This document shows positions 6,715 to 14,792 of a stretch of DNA of 21,888 bases, one piece after another. The stretch is from a virus. Under the pieces are notes generated by a model. It did not search any database. It had not been told where the DNA came from and saw only the letters and a program-made list of their open reading frames with translations. The stretch covers positions 1-21,888 of IMG/VR virus record IMGVR_UViG_3300022937_001291; one strand, given 5' to 3'. A program made the translations under genes and the position numbers. Numbering within the stretch: position 1 is the stretch's first letter; each line of letters begins with the position of its first letter.

Positions 6715-7430
6715 TTGTACCTTTCTGCTATCTCTGAACTTGAAATATTATCTCCTGCATATAAAAATTGTTGTGGCATAGTAAAAGGTTGGTCTTTAAC
6801 TTTTTGCATAATAGCAACTACCATAGGATCTCTTTCCCAAGTATCTAAACTATATTTGTTACGATAGCCTTTGTCTCTAGTCAGTTTAGTTCCGAGTTTT
6901 TCGATACGACCTCCGTCGCTTTGTCCAATCCAAACACCATGCATTTTATAATCATTTTGGTTTGCTAGACAGAAAAATAAATTAGGATGGTAGTTGTAGA
7001 AGCCATGATCAACCCATCTATAAAATGGAAGTACATGGATCATAAACCCGCCTAGTTTTGTAATATCGTGTGCGTTTTTAAAAACAGCATATTGATTAAA
7101 AACGTGTTCACCTGTTCCGTTATTAGTTACAAGGTCAAACTTTTCGTTAAAATCATAGTGCGAAACAATGTCCATATTAAGGTCCATTGCTTTGGCATCC
7201 ATGTCTTCGTTTACATCAATTGCTAGATATTTTTTAAAACCACAAGCAAGATAAAATTCTTTTGTAGTAGTAGGACTTGCGTTAATATTTAATCGGTTAA
7301 AAATTGTTGCACGTGACTTGTTGTTTTTAAGTCTTTGATTTCCAAGATCACAAACTGTTGGTTCAGGACGAGTTCTAATTTCATCTAGTACTGTGTCAAT
7401 TGCTGTTGTTACTAAGTTTGTAAATGACAT
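6711..7430 (-). CDS. Putative class I SAM-dependent methyltransferase, divergent
   Basis: This 239-aa protein has the outline of a Rossmann methyltransferase: VCDLGNQ at 26-32 in place of a glycine-rich motif I, an acidic strand end YLAIDVNEDM, an FDLVTNNGTGEHVFNQ segment as motif IV, and a following helix-strand DITKLGGFMIHVLPF (motif V/VI). A VDHGFYNYHPNLFFCLA segment is typical of uncharacterised sugar or small-molecule methyltransferase-like proteins. The glycine-poor motif I is odd and may reduce or change cofactor binding. It follows the next methyltransferase gene directly (GGAGAAG ribosome binding site, TAA adjacent to ATG) and is ATGA-coupled to the oxygenase. The substrate is unknown. 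Confidence 0.62.
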   Translation of the reverse strand: MSFTNLVTTAIDTVLDEIRTRPEPTVCDLGNQRLKNNKSRATIFNRLNINASPTTTKEFYLACGFKKYLAIDVNEDMDAKAMDLNMDIVSHYDFNEKFDLVTNNGTGEHVFNQYAVFKNAHDITKLGGFMIHVLPFYRWVDHGFYNYHPNLFFCLANQNDYKMHGVWIGQSDGGRIEKLGTKLTRDKGYRNKYSLDTWERDPMVVAIMQKVKDQPFTMPQQFLYAGDNISSSEIAERYK

Positions 7431-7994
7431 TTACTTCTCCAGTACTACAATGTATTTGTTGTTAGGGTGTACTCTGCCTTGCTTATCTGTTCTTGACTTT
7501 TCAACAAATTCATGATGCCTAATTTTAATTCCAGGCATATTCTTTTCAAGTCTGTCTTTCCACCAACCTGGTGTTTCAACAATCAAGTGTGCATTACGTC
7601 CATCGGGTAAAAACTTTTTAGCAGGACTTGTGGCAATAATTAAGAAAGCACATTTATCAAAGTAACCATGAATTTCTTTTAGTACTGCATCTAGGAAAAC
7701 AGGTTCAATATGTTCTAATACATCTGTACTGATTAGCATATCAAATGTTCCGTCAGGTTTATTATCAAAGCCAGGCATACCAGGATCATAACCAATTGTA
7801 TTAATCTTATTGTAGTTTTCTTTTAGTGCTAATACAACGCCACCTTTACCGCAACCGTAATCAATAACAGACTGTGGCTTATATTCTTTAAGCCATTTCT
7901 CAATAGTTTTTAATCCTTTAGCATCACCAAAAGATGCTTTCTCGTCGTGCAGTTGTGATAACTGCCTTGCGTATTCCTCGCTTATAGTTTTCAT
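7431..7994 (-). CDS. Class I SAM-dependent methyltransferase
   Basis: This 187-aa protein has textbook motifs: motif I VIDYGCGKGG at 43-52, an acidic residue D70 ending strand 2 (GYDPG), and a motif IV/post-I region FDMLISTDVLEHIEPVFLDAVL at about 84-105. These are typical of the Methyltransf_11/23-like group. A basic GRNAHLIVETPGWW segment after strand 5 may contact the substrate. The target (sugar, lipid, protein or small molecule) cannot be told. It overlaps the upstream unknown-family gene by ATGA and abuts the second methyltransferase-like gene, so the two enzymes and the oxygenase are probably one translational unit. Confidence 0.82.
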   Translation of the reverse strand: MKTISEEYARQLSQLHDEKASFGDAKGLKTIEKWLKEYKPQSVIDYGCGKGGVVLALKENYNKINTIGYDPGMPGFDNKPDGTFDMLISTDVLEHIEPVFLDAVLKEIHGYFDKCAFLIIATSPAKKFLPDGRNAHLIVETPGWWKDRLEKNMPGIKIRHHEFVEKSRTDKQGRVHPNNKYIVVLEK

Positions 7995-8722
7995 GATTTT
8001 AATCTTTCTTCCTGCTTTTTAATATTTTTAACCGATTTCATATAACTGCCAACAGCAGAAATATTTGTTGTATTTAAGCGACTCATTTCTTCACCACTTA
8101 CTATGTGGCAACGAACCTCTATTGGATTTTCGGACATTGGAATTAGTTGTAACCACGGATCGCCCGGATTAATTTTAAGTTCTTGTCCAAAAGGTAACAT
8201 AATATTATTCAATACAGCGTGTTGATATTTGTATTCAACAATACCAGGTACTCCCCAATATGCTAACGGATTGGTTGTATGCCAGTCTGGTTTAATCCAC
8301 ATCCATTTGACACCAGTTGATTCTTTTATTAACCAAGGTGATCCAATTTTAACATGAGCCATATCTGGTTTATGAAAATTCCAATCTTGCTCATCATGCG
8401 GTAATAATGCTGTGTGTTCTGGAAACACACGTTGTTCGATTCTTCCAAAGTTGTCTACTTTAAAATGTAGTTCACACCAACTTGGAAAGATAACACCTTG
8501 TTTTAGTATTTCATTAATAGCAGGACATTGCTTCATACTACTAACAGGTATTGAATTATCCTGTGCTGTAAAAAGACCTCCGTCTGTTCTACTTGCTGGT
8601 AATGACTTCCACCAGTCAGGAATAAACTTTTTAGCCAACATTGGTTGAAATTGATCGTAACAATACTGTTGGTTAGTAAAAACGTCTAATACAATTTTCT
8701 TTTTCTTAAATAAGAAGTCCAT
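7991..8722 (-). CDS. Phage protein of unknown family, second paralogue
   Basis: I chose the ATG at 8722 (243 aa); the frame can also open at a GTG at 8737, but neither has a strong ribosome binding site and ATG gives the smaller overlap (17 bases). The protein is homologous to 1882-2643. Shared blocks are KFIPDWWKSLP, MKQCPAI, GVIFPSWCEL, a conserved region around SPWLIKESTG, VPGIVEYKYQH and DPWLQLIPMSE. It resembles what I recall as DUF6065, with no known activity. Conserved Trp, Cys and His residues suggest a folded ligand- or metal-binding domain (inference). It is coupled to the methyltransferase downstream, a different context from its paralogue beside the DnaE-like gene. Confidence 0.7.
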   Translation of the reverse strand: MDFLFKKKKIVLDVFTNQQYCYDQFQPMLAKKFIPDWWKSLPASRTDGGLFTAQDNSIPVSSMKQCPAINEILKQGVIFPSWCELHFKVDNFGRIEQRVFPEHTALLPHDEQDWNFHKPDMAHVKIGSPWLIKESTGVKWMWIKPDWHTTNPLAYWGVPGIVEYKYQHAVLNNIMLPFGQELKINPGDPWLQLIPMSENPIEVRCHIVSGEEMSRLNTTNISAVGSYMKSVKNIKKQEERLKS

Positions 8723-9212
8723 AATCAATTGTTTCACTTTGTCTACTAATATCTTTTACAAACCATGCACACACAGGATCTTTACCTTCTGTTAACGGAA
8801 CACCTAGTAGTTGTCCATTTTTCATTTTAGGAAAATACCATTTCACATCATTGTAAAAGTTTGTAATTTTTACTTCGCCCCAGTTCATAGTATAACTTGT
8901 TAATGGGTTGAATAAAAATGCTTCAAAGCCTCTGTCATTTAAACTTGTTAGTGGTAATACTTCAATGTCGCCTGATCCTTCACTGTCACCTACTGCTAGA
9001 TTCCAATCAATAGGCATTGTAATTTCTTTACCGTTAATTTCCATAACCATTGCTGGACTATTAAAACTTTCTAAAAAGATTAAAGGTATGTAAAAGAAAT
9101 CCGGCTCTTTAGGATTACTATTATCTAATACTGCAAATCTAATATCATCTGTTAGTTCTTCTGGAAGATGCTCAAGTTCGTAGCATTGATTTTCTAATGT
9201 TAATATTCTCAT
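8706..9212 (-). CDS. Conserved marine T4-like phage protein of unknown function
   Basis: This 168-aa acidic protein includes CYELEHLPEELTDDIRFAVLDN near the N-terminus, MPIDWNLAVGDSEG in the middle, then LTSLNDRGFEAFLFNPL and a YNDVKWYFPKMKNGQLLGVPL segment. I recall this as a well-conserved hypothetical near uvsW in cyanophages. There is no catalytic motif I can name; it is predicted beta-rich and cytoplasmic. The start is supported by AAAGGAAAG just upstream, and the ATG overlaps the stop of the small gene 9209-9430. It belongs to the uvsW operon by position. Confidence 0.7.
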   Translation of the reverse strand: MRILTLENQCYELEHLPEELTDDIRFAVLDNSNPKEPDFFYIPLIFLESFNSPAMVMEINGKEITMPIDWNLAVGDSEGSGDIEVLPLTSLNDRGFEAFLFNPLTSYTMNWGEVKITNFYNDVKWYFPKMKNGQLLGVPLTEGKDPVCAWFVKDISRQSETIDYGLLI

Positions 9213-9430
9213 TTCTTTCCTTTATTTTTTAAGATCTCTTTGGGTGTTAAGTTACCTGGATCTAATTTTGCTATACGACAGTTAAACAAGTTACGCTTTC
9301 CTTTGCTTGTTATAACTGTTGGTTGTCCGTATTGATCGATTTCTATGCCTTTAATTTTTGTTGTTACATTTCTAAATTTGCCTACTTGGATTTCATCTCC
9401 AACTTTAATTTCTACTGTAAACGACTTCAT
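9209..9430 (-). CDS. Small conserved protein downstream of uvsW
   Basis: I set the start at the ATG at 9430 (73 aa), which overlaps the uvsW TGA as ATGA; a TTG two codons upstream is also in frame but unlikely. The sequence (VEIKVGDEIQVGKFRNVTTKIKGIEID...PTVITSKGKRNLFNCRIAKL) has the look of a small SH3/KOW-like beta barrel with a basic surface. Nucleic-acid binding is possible but not shown. Similar small proteins follow uvsW in marine T4-like phages, as I recall. It is not the same as T4 uvsW.1 by sequence. Confidence 0.65.
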   Translation of the reverse strand: MKSFTVEIKVGDEIQVGKFRNVTTKIKGIEIDQYGQPTVITSKGKRNLFNCRIAKLDPGNLTPKEILKNKGKK

Positions 9431-10890
9431 GTCCAATCCACCTTTTCAATAGTAAATGGATACTCAGCCTCTTTATAAAATTTCTTTCTTGAAGTCAAAT
9501 GTCTTTTTGCATATTTGCAAGTTGACGTGACATCCCAAATTTGTACAAAGTCTTTATCTTCTGCTTTTCGAATTCCACGTCCTATAGACTGAATGACCCG
9601 AACAAAAGATTTGCCAGGTTCAATAAGAACCAAGTTAAAAATACGTGGTATATTAATTCCGACTGCGGCCACTCCATACGTTGCAACAATAACTTTATTT
9701 GTTGCATCACGGACTTCGTCATACGCATCCTTTCTATCTTTTATTTTAACATCACCTTTAATAAACACAGCGTCTGGAATATGTTCCAGAATCTGTTCTC
9801 CGGCACTAATCCTATCAACTAGAATTAGTGTATTACCGGAGTCTTTGATCTTGTTTAATAATTTGCCTATGTATTCGAGCCTATGCTTGTTTGTTACAAG
9901 GTATTTTAGTTCTGACTGATAATCACTAAATTCTTGTGTATCTAACATCTGTAAAACATTAACATGACAGTTAGATAGCACACCTTTGTCTTGTAATTCT
10001 TTTGCTGTAATGCTTCCAATAACAGGACCTAAACTTGCTAGGATGCTTTGGAATTCAAATTGTTCTTTAGGTATAGTACCTGTTAGTCCCCAACGTATCG
10101 GAGCATTTTTCAAATTTTGTGTTAGTAATTTTTTAAGCACATCTGCTTTTGCTTGGTGTACTTCGTCAACAATAATTGTGCTTACACCATCTAAAAATTC
10201 TGCTAGTGAAAGAATATCTTCACCGTTTTTATTTCTTTTGTCTAGTATGTTTAAGGATTGCCACGTACAGATTGTATGAGTTTTACCTAACTCTTTTCTA
10301 TCGCCAAAATACACACCTACATCTAAACCGCAGTTAATATAATCTTCTTCTGTTTGTACAACCAAAGACTTATTTGGAACAATAACTAGACTACGCCCAA
10401 ATGGTTCACACAGATGTGAAAGTGTAGCAGTGGTAATAGTTTTACCTGCGCCAGTTGCAATTTCTTGTAGGCTTTGCGGATTCTTTAAAAAGTTATTAAT
10501 TGCTTCTACTTGATAATCACGTAAAACAATTTCTTCGCCTTCTGCTGGATGACCTTCTGGCCAGCATACGCCTTGGTCTGCCCAATAGCGTTCATTTATT
10601 TCTGGAAATGTTAAATCGTGTTTTTCTCTACGATCAACAACTTCAGCAATTTCAACACCTGCATCAACAAGTGTGTTTATAATAACATCAAGGTGGTTAA
10701 CGTAGCCAGTACCACCAATTCCAAAAAAGTTAACAGTTCCATCCCATCTCCCTAGTTTGTATTGTGGAAGATAACGAGCGTAAGGTACTTGAAACTTTAA
10801 CTTGTTAGCAATCTTACGTCTGTATTCTACAGGTAAGTTTTCTACCTTTACATTTACTTCATCTTGAATAACTATTCTACAACTAATCAT
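9427..10890 (-). CDS. uvsW: UvsW-type DNA/RNA helicase
   Basis: This 487-aa superfamily 2 helicase has an N-terminal UvsW domain (about 1-110; VPYARYLPQYKLGRWDGTVNFF). A Q-motif-like RDYQ is at 124-127, Walker A ATGAGKT at 145-151, Walker B DEVH at 242-245, motif III LTGT at 269-272, and C-terminal motifs VATYGVAAVGINIPR and QSIGRGIRK (motif VI with arginine fingers). The length is close to T4 UvsW (about 500 aa). UvsW unwinds branched DNA and R-loops, driving fork regression and the shift from origin- to recombination-dependent replication. It is ATGA-coupled to the 435-aa gene upstream and to the small gene downstream. There is no clear Shine-Dalgarno sequence, so its translation probably depends on coupling. 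Confidence 0.95.
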   Translation of the reverse strand: MISCRIVIQDEVNVKVENLPVEYRRKIANKLKFQVPYARYLPQYKLGRWDGTVNFFGIGGTGYVNHLDVIINTLVDAGVEIAEVVDRREKHDLTFPEINERYWADQGVCWPEGHPAEGEEIVLRDYQVEAINNFLKNPQSLQEIATGAGKTITTATLSHLCEPFGRSLVIVPNKSLVVQTEEDYINCGLDVGVYFGDRKELGKTHTICTWQSLNILDKRNKNGEDILSLAEFLDGVSTIIVDEVHQAKADVLKKLLTQNLKNAPIRWGLTGTIPKEQFEFQSILASLGPVIGSITAKELQDKGVLSNCHVNVLQMLDTQEFSDYQSELKYLVTNKHRLEYIGKLLNKIKDSGNTLILVDRISAGEQILEHIPDAVFIKGDVKIKDRKDAYDEVRDATNKVIVATYGVAAVGINIPRIFNLVLIEPGKSFVRVIQSIGRGIRKAEDKDFVQIWDVTSTCKYAKRHLTSRKKFYKEAEYPFTIEKVDWT

Positions 10891-12194
10891 ATTAAGTCTA
10901 CTGTCTCGCTTATTCTTCCATGCTTATTAAGTGTGTCTGCATCATATTGCAAATATAAATCTTTTCCTTGTAACCAACTATCAATATTACCACGAATAGA
11001 TTCTCTAGTGTAATGAAATACACAAATTGGATCCCAGTCGCTTCTAATTAATGGCTTGGATATTTTATTACTACTAGCATACACTACTTTAGTGTTTTTG
11101 TCAACATAATTATTTAATCCCTTATCCTTCACAAATTGGTTAAATTCATTCACACCATTTTTATCATTATCTAATCTAAACATTACACTCATTTCTTTTG
11201 CAGGAATAATATGTGTAAGTCTGCTATGCAAATTAATTAAATTATCCAATGCGGTGTGGTCGTCTAGCAACACTAATAATGGAAAACGATCTAGTTCTGT
11301 TAAACTTTCAACTAGGGCATCTAATGTCCATTTTGTTGAATTTACACAAACATTTCTGCCTGCTCTGTCAATAAGTTTCTTTGTTAGGTCGTTTAGATAT
11401 CTAAAGTTATCACTAACAATACCTTGATCAAAATGTTCAAGACCATACATTCTACGTCTATCATAAAACTTATAAAGTGTTTCGTCTGACGGAGAACCGA
11501 TATCTTCTAAAATATTATCAACTGCTTTCTGTGGCAAATTTTTAACTTCGTTATTATAAATGCCTGGAATATAATCTTGTTTGTTATTTTCAAATTCTAA
11601 TAATTTATTATAAATTTCCATAACTGCATCGTCGATATCAAACTTCTCAGCAAACTTGTTTGCTATTGTTACAAGTTTGTATACATACTTTTCTGTAATA
11701 GGAAAGTAATGTTTGTGTTCGTTATAGAAGTAATCTTTATCACTTGAATTTTTTAGTTCAGTAAGTCTATCAATAACTTTTTTATTAAAAGGAAATCTAA
11801 TAACAAGCATCTCCTCTTCTTCTCTTTTTTTAGGATGTTTGCTAGTTTGAATTTTAATCCAGTGACTAGAATCAATTTGTCTGTACGGACTACGTAACTG
11901 ATCAATATGATTACGAAGATCAATCTCGTGGATATCAAATTGGTCTTGATAGTATTCTAACAACAAGTGTTTAACAAGTTTATGTTGTTTGCTTGTTAAT
12001 GCCACTCCTCTGAAAACTTGCTTTGCAATGCTAAACATAAGTCTATGATTATCGGGGTGCAATTTAAAACTATGCAAGTCTTGGAACTCTGGAATTCCAG
12101 TATACTTTAATTGGCTAATGCCTGCAACAAGTTCTAAGCAGTCCTCGCAAGTGATGGCATCAATAGATTCAATTTGTGGAAACGTTCTTTTCAT
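10887..12194 (-). CDS. Large unknown protein coupled to uvsW
   Basis: This 435-aa protein was not recognised with confidence. It has an LHSFKLHPDNHRLMFSIAKQVFRG segment (about 40-65), then a highly charged helical middle with KKREEEEMLVIRFPF. The C-terminal half includes RFPLLVLLDDHTALDNLINLH and VVYASSNKISKPLIRSDWDPICVFHYTRESIRG, which resembles the strand-helix pattern of a helicase or ATPase second lobe. No Walker A motif is present, so it is not an obvious ATPase. The TGA overlaps the uvsW ATG, and a strong promoter lies directly upstream. The constant link to uvsW makes a role in recombination or replication likely (inference): an accessory factor or a decayed helicase-like domain. Confidence 0.7.
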   Translation of the reverse strand: MKRTFPQIESIDAITCEDCLELVAGISQLKYTGIPEFQDLHSFKLHPDNHRLMFSIAKQVFRGVALTSKQHKLVKHLLLEYYQDQFDIHEIDLRNHIDQLRSPYRQIDSSHWIKIQTSKHPKKREEEEMLVIRFPFNKKVIDRLTELKNSSDKDYFYNEHKHYFPITEKYVYKLVTIANKFAEKFDIDDAVMEIYNKLLEFENNKQDYIPGIYNNEVKNLPQKAVDNILEDIGSPSDETLYKFYDRRRMYGLEHFDQGIVSDNFRYLNDLTKKLIDRAGRNVCVNSTKWTLDALVESLTELDRFPLLVLLDDHTALDNLINLHSRLTHIIPAKEMSVMFRLDNDKNGVNEFNQFVKDKGLNNYVDKNTKVVYASSNKISKPLIRSDWDPICVFHYTRESIRGNIDSWLQGKDLYLQYDADTLNKHGRISETVDLI

Positions 12195-12201
12195 AATAGT
12201 T

Positions 12202-12230
12202 ATTATATGATATTATAGACTAGAAGTCAA
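12202..12230 (-). promoter_or_regulatory. Sigma70-like early promoter for the 435-aa/uvsW operon
   Basis: The minus strand has TTGACT (12230-12225), a 17-bp spacer, then a perfect TATAAT (12207-12202). Seven bases separate it from the ATG at 12194, so the mRNA should start at the start codon. The -35 box lies within the last codons of the upstream glycan gene. This is the strongest of the promoters seen here. Confidence 0.8.
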
Positions 12231-13058
12231 GCGTTTAAGTGGATTTCCTGTACTTATTTCTTCAATTGTCCACTCAGTATATGCTAGATCATTTGCCCAT
12301 TGTTGCCTATCAGGATATTTTAAATTATTGATATCACCAAACCAATCGTTACTAACATCGTATGCTAGACTGTGTTCACTAACACAAACTGGAACACCTT
12401 GCATAGCAGATTGTAATCCTGGGTTGCTACTAAAACTATAAACCAAATATACGTTAGTTAAATCAAAGTCGTAATCGTCATATGTGTTAATTATTTGTCT
12501 TGGTTCTTGTCTAACAACATTTTCAAATTCATATTCTATTGCAGGTAAAGGACATCGCGGGTGTGGACGTAAAATAATACGCTTAGATGTTTGTTTGCGT
12601 ATATGTTCGATTGTTTTTAAAATTAAATTAGATTGTGATATGTTAGCAAGTTGTTGACTCTTATCGTGTTGAGTACAAAATAAGATGTCGCCGGTATTAT
12701 CTGTTTTCCAAGGTTTAAGTTCTAATCCAAGTCCCTCAAACCTGCTACTGCTATTGCCGCTACTGCCAAAATAAGCATCTCTATTGATTCCATTTATACC
12801 TACCTTCCATGTTGAATTACGCTTTAGTCCTCCGACTTCGAGGACCACAACCGGTCTGCCCTGTTGTCTAAAAAACTGCCATACGGTCCTGTTCTTAGAC
12901 ATTCGACCGTTCCAAAGAACAGACCAAATAACAGGAACATCACAATCATAATCATTGAAGACAATATCATGACCGAGAAGACGAGCACCATTAGCAAAGG
13001 CATCAAAAACAGGTTTACTATTGAGGCTCCCATAATCCGTAAATAAACTAAACTTCAT
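12213..13058 (-). CDS. KpsC/capsule-synthesis-like glycosyltransferase, paralogue 1
   Basis: I chose the ATG at 13058 (281 aa, MKFSLFTDYG); one at 13073 would add five residues. The protein has a GT-B-like C-terminal half with an RIILRPHPR segment (RPHP at 164-167), a YSFSSNPGLQSAMQGVPVCV segment and a final WTIEEI helix. These mark the capsule-polysaccharide synthesis (KpsC/KpsS-like, Capsule_synth) group that adds Kdo or related sugars. The same layout is found in the products of 13863-14792 and 14789-15790. The last gene of the glycan cassette, it overlaps the upstream glycosyltransferase by 11 bases and ends in the promoter of the next operon. The sugar donor is unknown. Confidence 0.68.
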   Translation of the reverse strand: MKFSLFTDYGSLNSKPVFDAFANGARLLGHDIVFNDYDCDVPVIWSVLWNGRMSKNRTVWQFFRQQGRPVVVLEVGGLKRNSTWKVGINGINRDAYFGSSGNSSSRFEGLGLELKPWKTDNTGDILFCTQHDKSQQLANISQSNLILKTIEHIRKQTSKRIILRPHPRCPLPAIEYEFENVVRQEPRQIINTYDDYDFDLTNVYLVYSFSSNPGLQSAMQGVPVCVSEHSLAYDVSNDWFGDINNLKYPDRQQWANDLAYTEWTIEEISTGNPLKRLTSSL

Positions 13059-13866
13059 TCCAATATGGTTCATTCCGAGGTGCTAACAAGTCTCTTTTAC
13101 GACTACGACCTTCTTGCTTTCGTACACCTTTAAGGTGATCAAAGTATTGTCCTAGTTCGCAATTAATTAGCGGATGACCTTCTCCATTTACTAAATGTCC
13201 ACTAAAGTCTTTTATGTTCGGATGCTCGACTCTAATCTTTTTAAGTACTTGATCAAACACATAACTATCGTGCCATTCTTCCATTTTAAAAATTCCGTCC
13301 TCGGCTTCTTCATACACACGTTCAAATTCTTTTAAAAATGCTGTTGCACCTGGTGTGCGTAATGTCAATCCATAGAAGCCACACTCCGGCCATTTCTTAT
13401 TTCTACCTAGGTAATGTAACCATTGGCTCATTGGCAACATGGCTCTTAATTGACCGTATGTAATAGGACTGTGTACATAAGAGTCAGCATCCATCCATAC
13501 TAAAACATCAATGTTAGGGTCTCTAGCCGCGTCAAATACAGCATAAGTTTTGTTAGCAAACCTCACGGCATCCCATTTAAATTCTTTGTGATGATCACGC
13601 GGTCTACGTGCTGGCCAAGGACATTTGCCATTTGCTTTAGGAACATCTTTCCAGCGTTCCTTAAATGCATTTAGCATTGGTAATGCATCTTTGGCTTGTC
13701 TAACTTCAATGTTTTGTGCATTGTGTGGAATAACCGGAATGCAATCTTCTGCATAAATTCTTAAATGAATACGTGGATCTACATTTTTAATCCAACTGTC
13801 AATAAAACGTTGAGCATATTCATCTAGTCCTTTTTGATGGAACGTTGTAATAACTGTTAAATTCAT
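13048..13866 (-). CDS. Glycosyltransferase with DxD motif
   Basis: The start at the ATG at 13866 (272 aa, MNLTVITTFHQKGL) overlaps the TGA of the upstream gene as ATGA; the longer frame to 13896 has no support. The N-terminus is a GT-A-type first strand. A DVLVWMDADSYVHSPI segment provides the DAD motif (126-128) for binding the metal and sugar nucleotide. It is preceded by FKWDAVRFANKTYAVFDAA and followed by WLHYLGRNKKWPECGFYGL and an EWHDSYVFDQVL region, all typical of uncharacterised GT-A enzymes. It is part of a contiguous glycan cassette between two KpsC-like genes. Acceptor and donor are not evident. Confidence 0.75.
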   Translation of the reverse strand: MNLTVITTFHQKGLDEYAQRFIDSWIKNVDPRIHLRIYAEDCIPVIPHNAQNIEVRQAKDALPMLNAFKERWKDVPKANGKCPWPARRPRDHHKEFKWDAVRFANKTYAVFDAARDPNIDVLVWMDADSYVHSPITYGQLRAMLPMSQWLHYLGRNKKWPECGFYGLTLRTPGATAFLKEFERVYEEAEDGIFKMEEWHDSYVFDQVLKKIRVEHPNIKDFSGHLVNGEGHPLINCELGQYFDHLKGVRKQEGRSRKRDLLAPRNEPYWNEV

Positions 13867-14792
13867 TTTACCCACTTCCTCATATGTTGCCAACAAACAC
13901 CTTCTCGTAGATCTTTAAAACTCCAATGACATTGTGCAATCTTTCTAATCCACTTTTCTCTATCGCAAGGTCTTAAATCATTAATCTCTTGCATAGTTTT
14001 GTGTGCTACTTCACCTGCTTGACTTGCTTCTGGATCTTCACAAATAATTGGAATACCTTCAATAACACTTGCAACTAGTGGTGAACTATTATAGCCAACA
14101 GTTACAAAACTCTTTTGTAGGTCGTGTTCAATTAACGGTTCGAAACTAATCTTTACATTACGACCTTGTATCTTTTTACAATACTCTGGAGCCTTTTTAT
14201 CACCTGGATGCGGTCTAACAATAATTGGTCTTTCTGTAAATTGTCTAATGTGGGCAATCTTTTCGTTTGCCCAATTAACAACATCTTTACCTTTCATCGA
14301 CCAACCACCATTTCGCTGTAGACACAGCAGAACGTGTTCTCTTTCATTAATAGACCAAGGCTTTAATTTTACACCTAAATCTCTTTGTATCTTTTGCCAT
14401 TGTTCGTCACCTGGGTTGTCATTACAGTATAATCCTGTGTTTTGAAAAACGCCATTAAAACTATAACGCAAATAATGATGCGGCTCGTTTTTTCTTGCTT
14501 TGTATAAGAATAGATTAGCGTCAGCAGTAACAAACATTTTATTATGTGTGTTTGATGCTATTTGTCTACGTAGGTTAATATGAGGCACGTGTTCGCTTTT
14601 ATCATGCATAAATCCTTGCATAACAGCAACGTCAGATGTTAGCATATCAAACCCTTCGTATAACAAACCGCTGTCTCCGCACATTCTAACACCTTCAATA
14701 AAGTTTTTTAAAATGTCGTGTTTGTGATTAGGCTTGTTAGGTTTTAGTGATTTACCTGGCGGAATAACTTTTGCATACGCTACTACTCTCAT
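13863..14792 (-). CDS. KpsC/capsule-synthesis-like glycosyltransferase, paralogue 2
   Basis: This 309-aa protein shares its layout with its two neighbours: a variable N-terminal half, then KLKPWSINEREHVLLCLQR, RPIIVRPHPGDKK with RPHP at 193-196, and VGYNSSPLVASVIEGIPIICED at about 232-253. These features match the nucleotide-binding C-terminal lobe of capsule-polysaccharide synthesis proteins of the KpsC/KpsS type. It is ATGA-coupled at both ends (upstream 14789-15790, downstream 13048-13866). Its likely job is building or modifying a surface glycan, either on the host envelope or on the virion. Direct proof of the sugar is lacking. Confidence 0.7.
   Translation of the reverse strand: MRVVAYAKVIPPGKSLKPNKPNHKHDILKNFIEGVRMCGDSGLLYEGFDMLTSDVAVMQGFMHDKSEHVPHINLRRQIASNTHNKMFVTADANLFLYKARKNEPHHYLRYSFNGVFQNTGLYCNDNPGDEQWQKIQRDLGVKLKPWSINEREHVLLCLQRNGGWSMKGKDVVNWANEKIAHIRQFTERPIIVRPHPGDKKAPEYCKKIQGRNVKISFEPLIEHDLQKSFVTVGYNSSPLVASVIEGIPIICEDPEASQAGEVAHKTMQEINDLRPCDREKWIRKIAQCHWSFKDLREGVCWQHMRKWVK

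Noticed and set aside
9541-10279. Several plus-strand open frames opposite uvsW
   Set aside because: They lie within a clear helicase gene and have no recognisable motifs.
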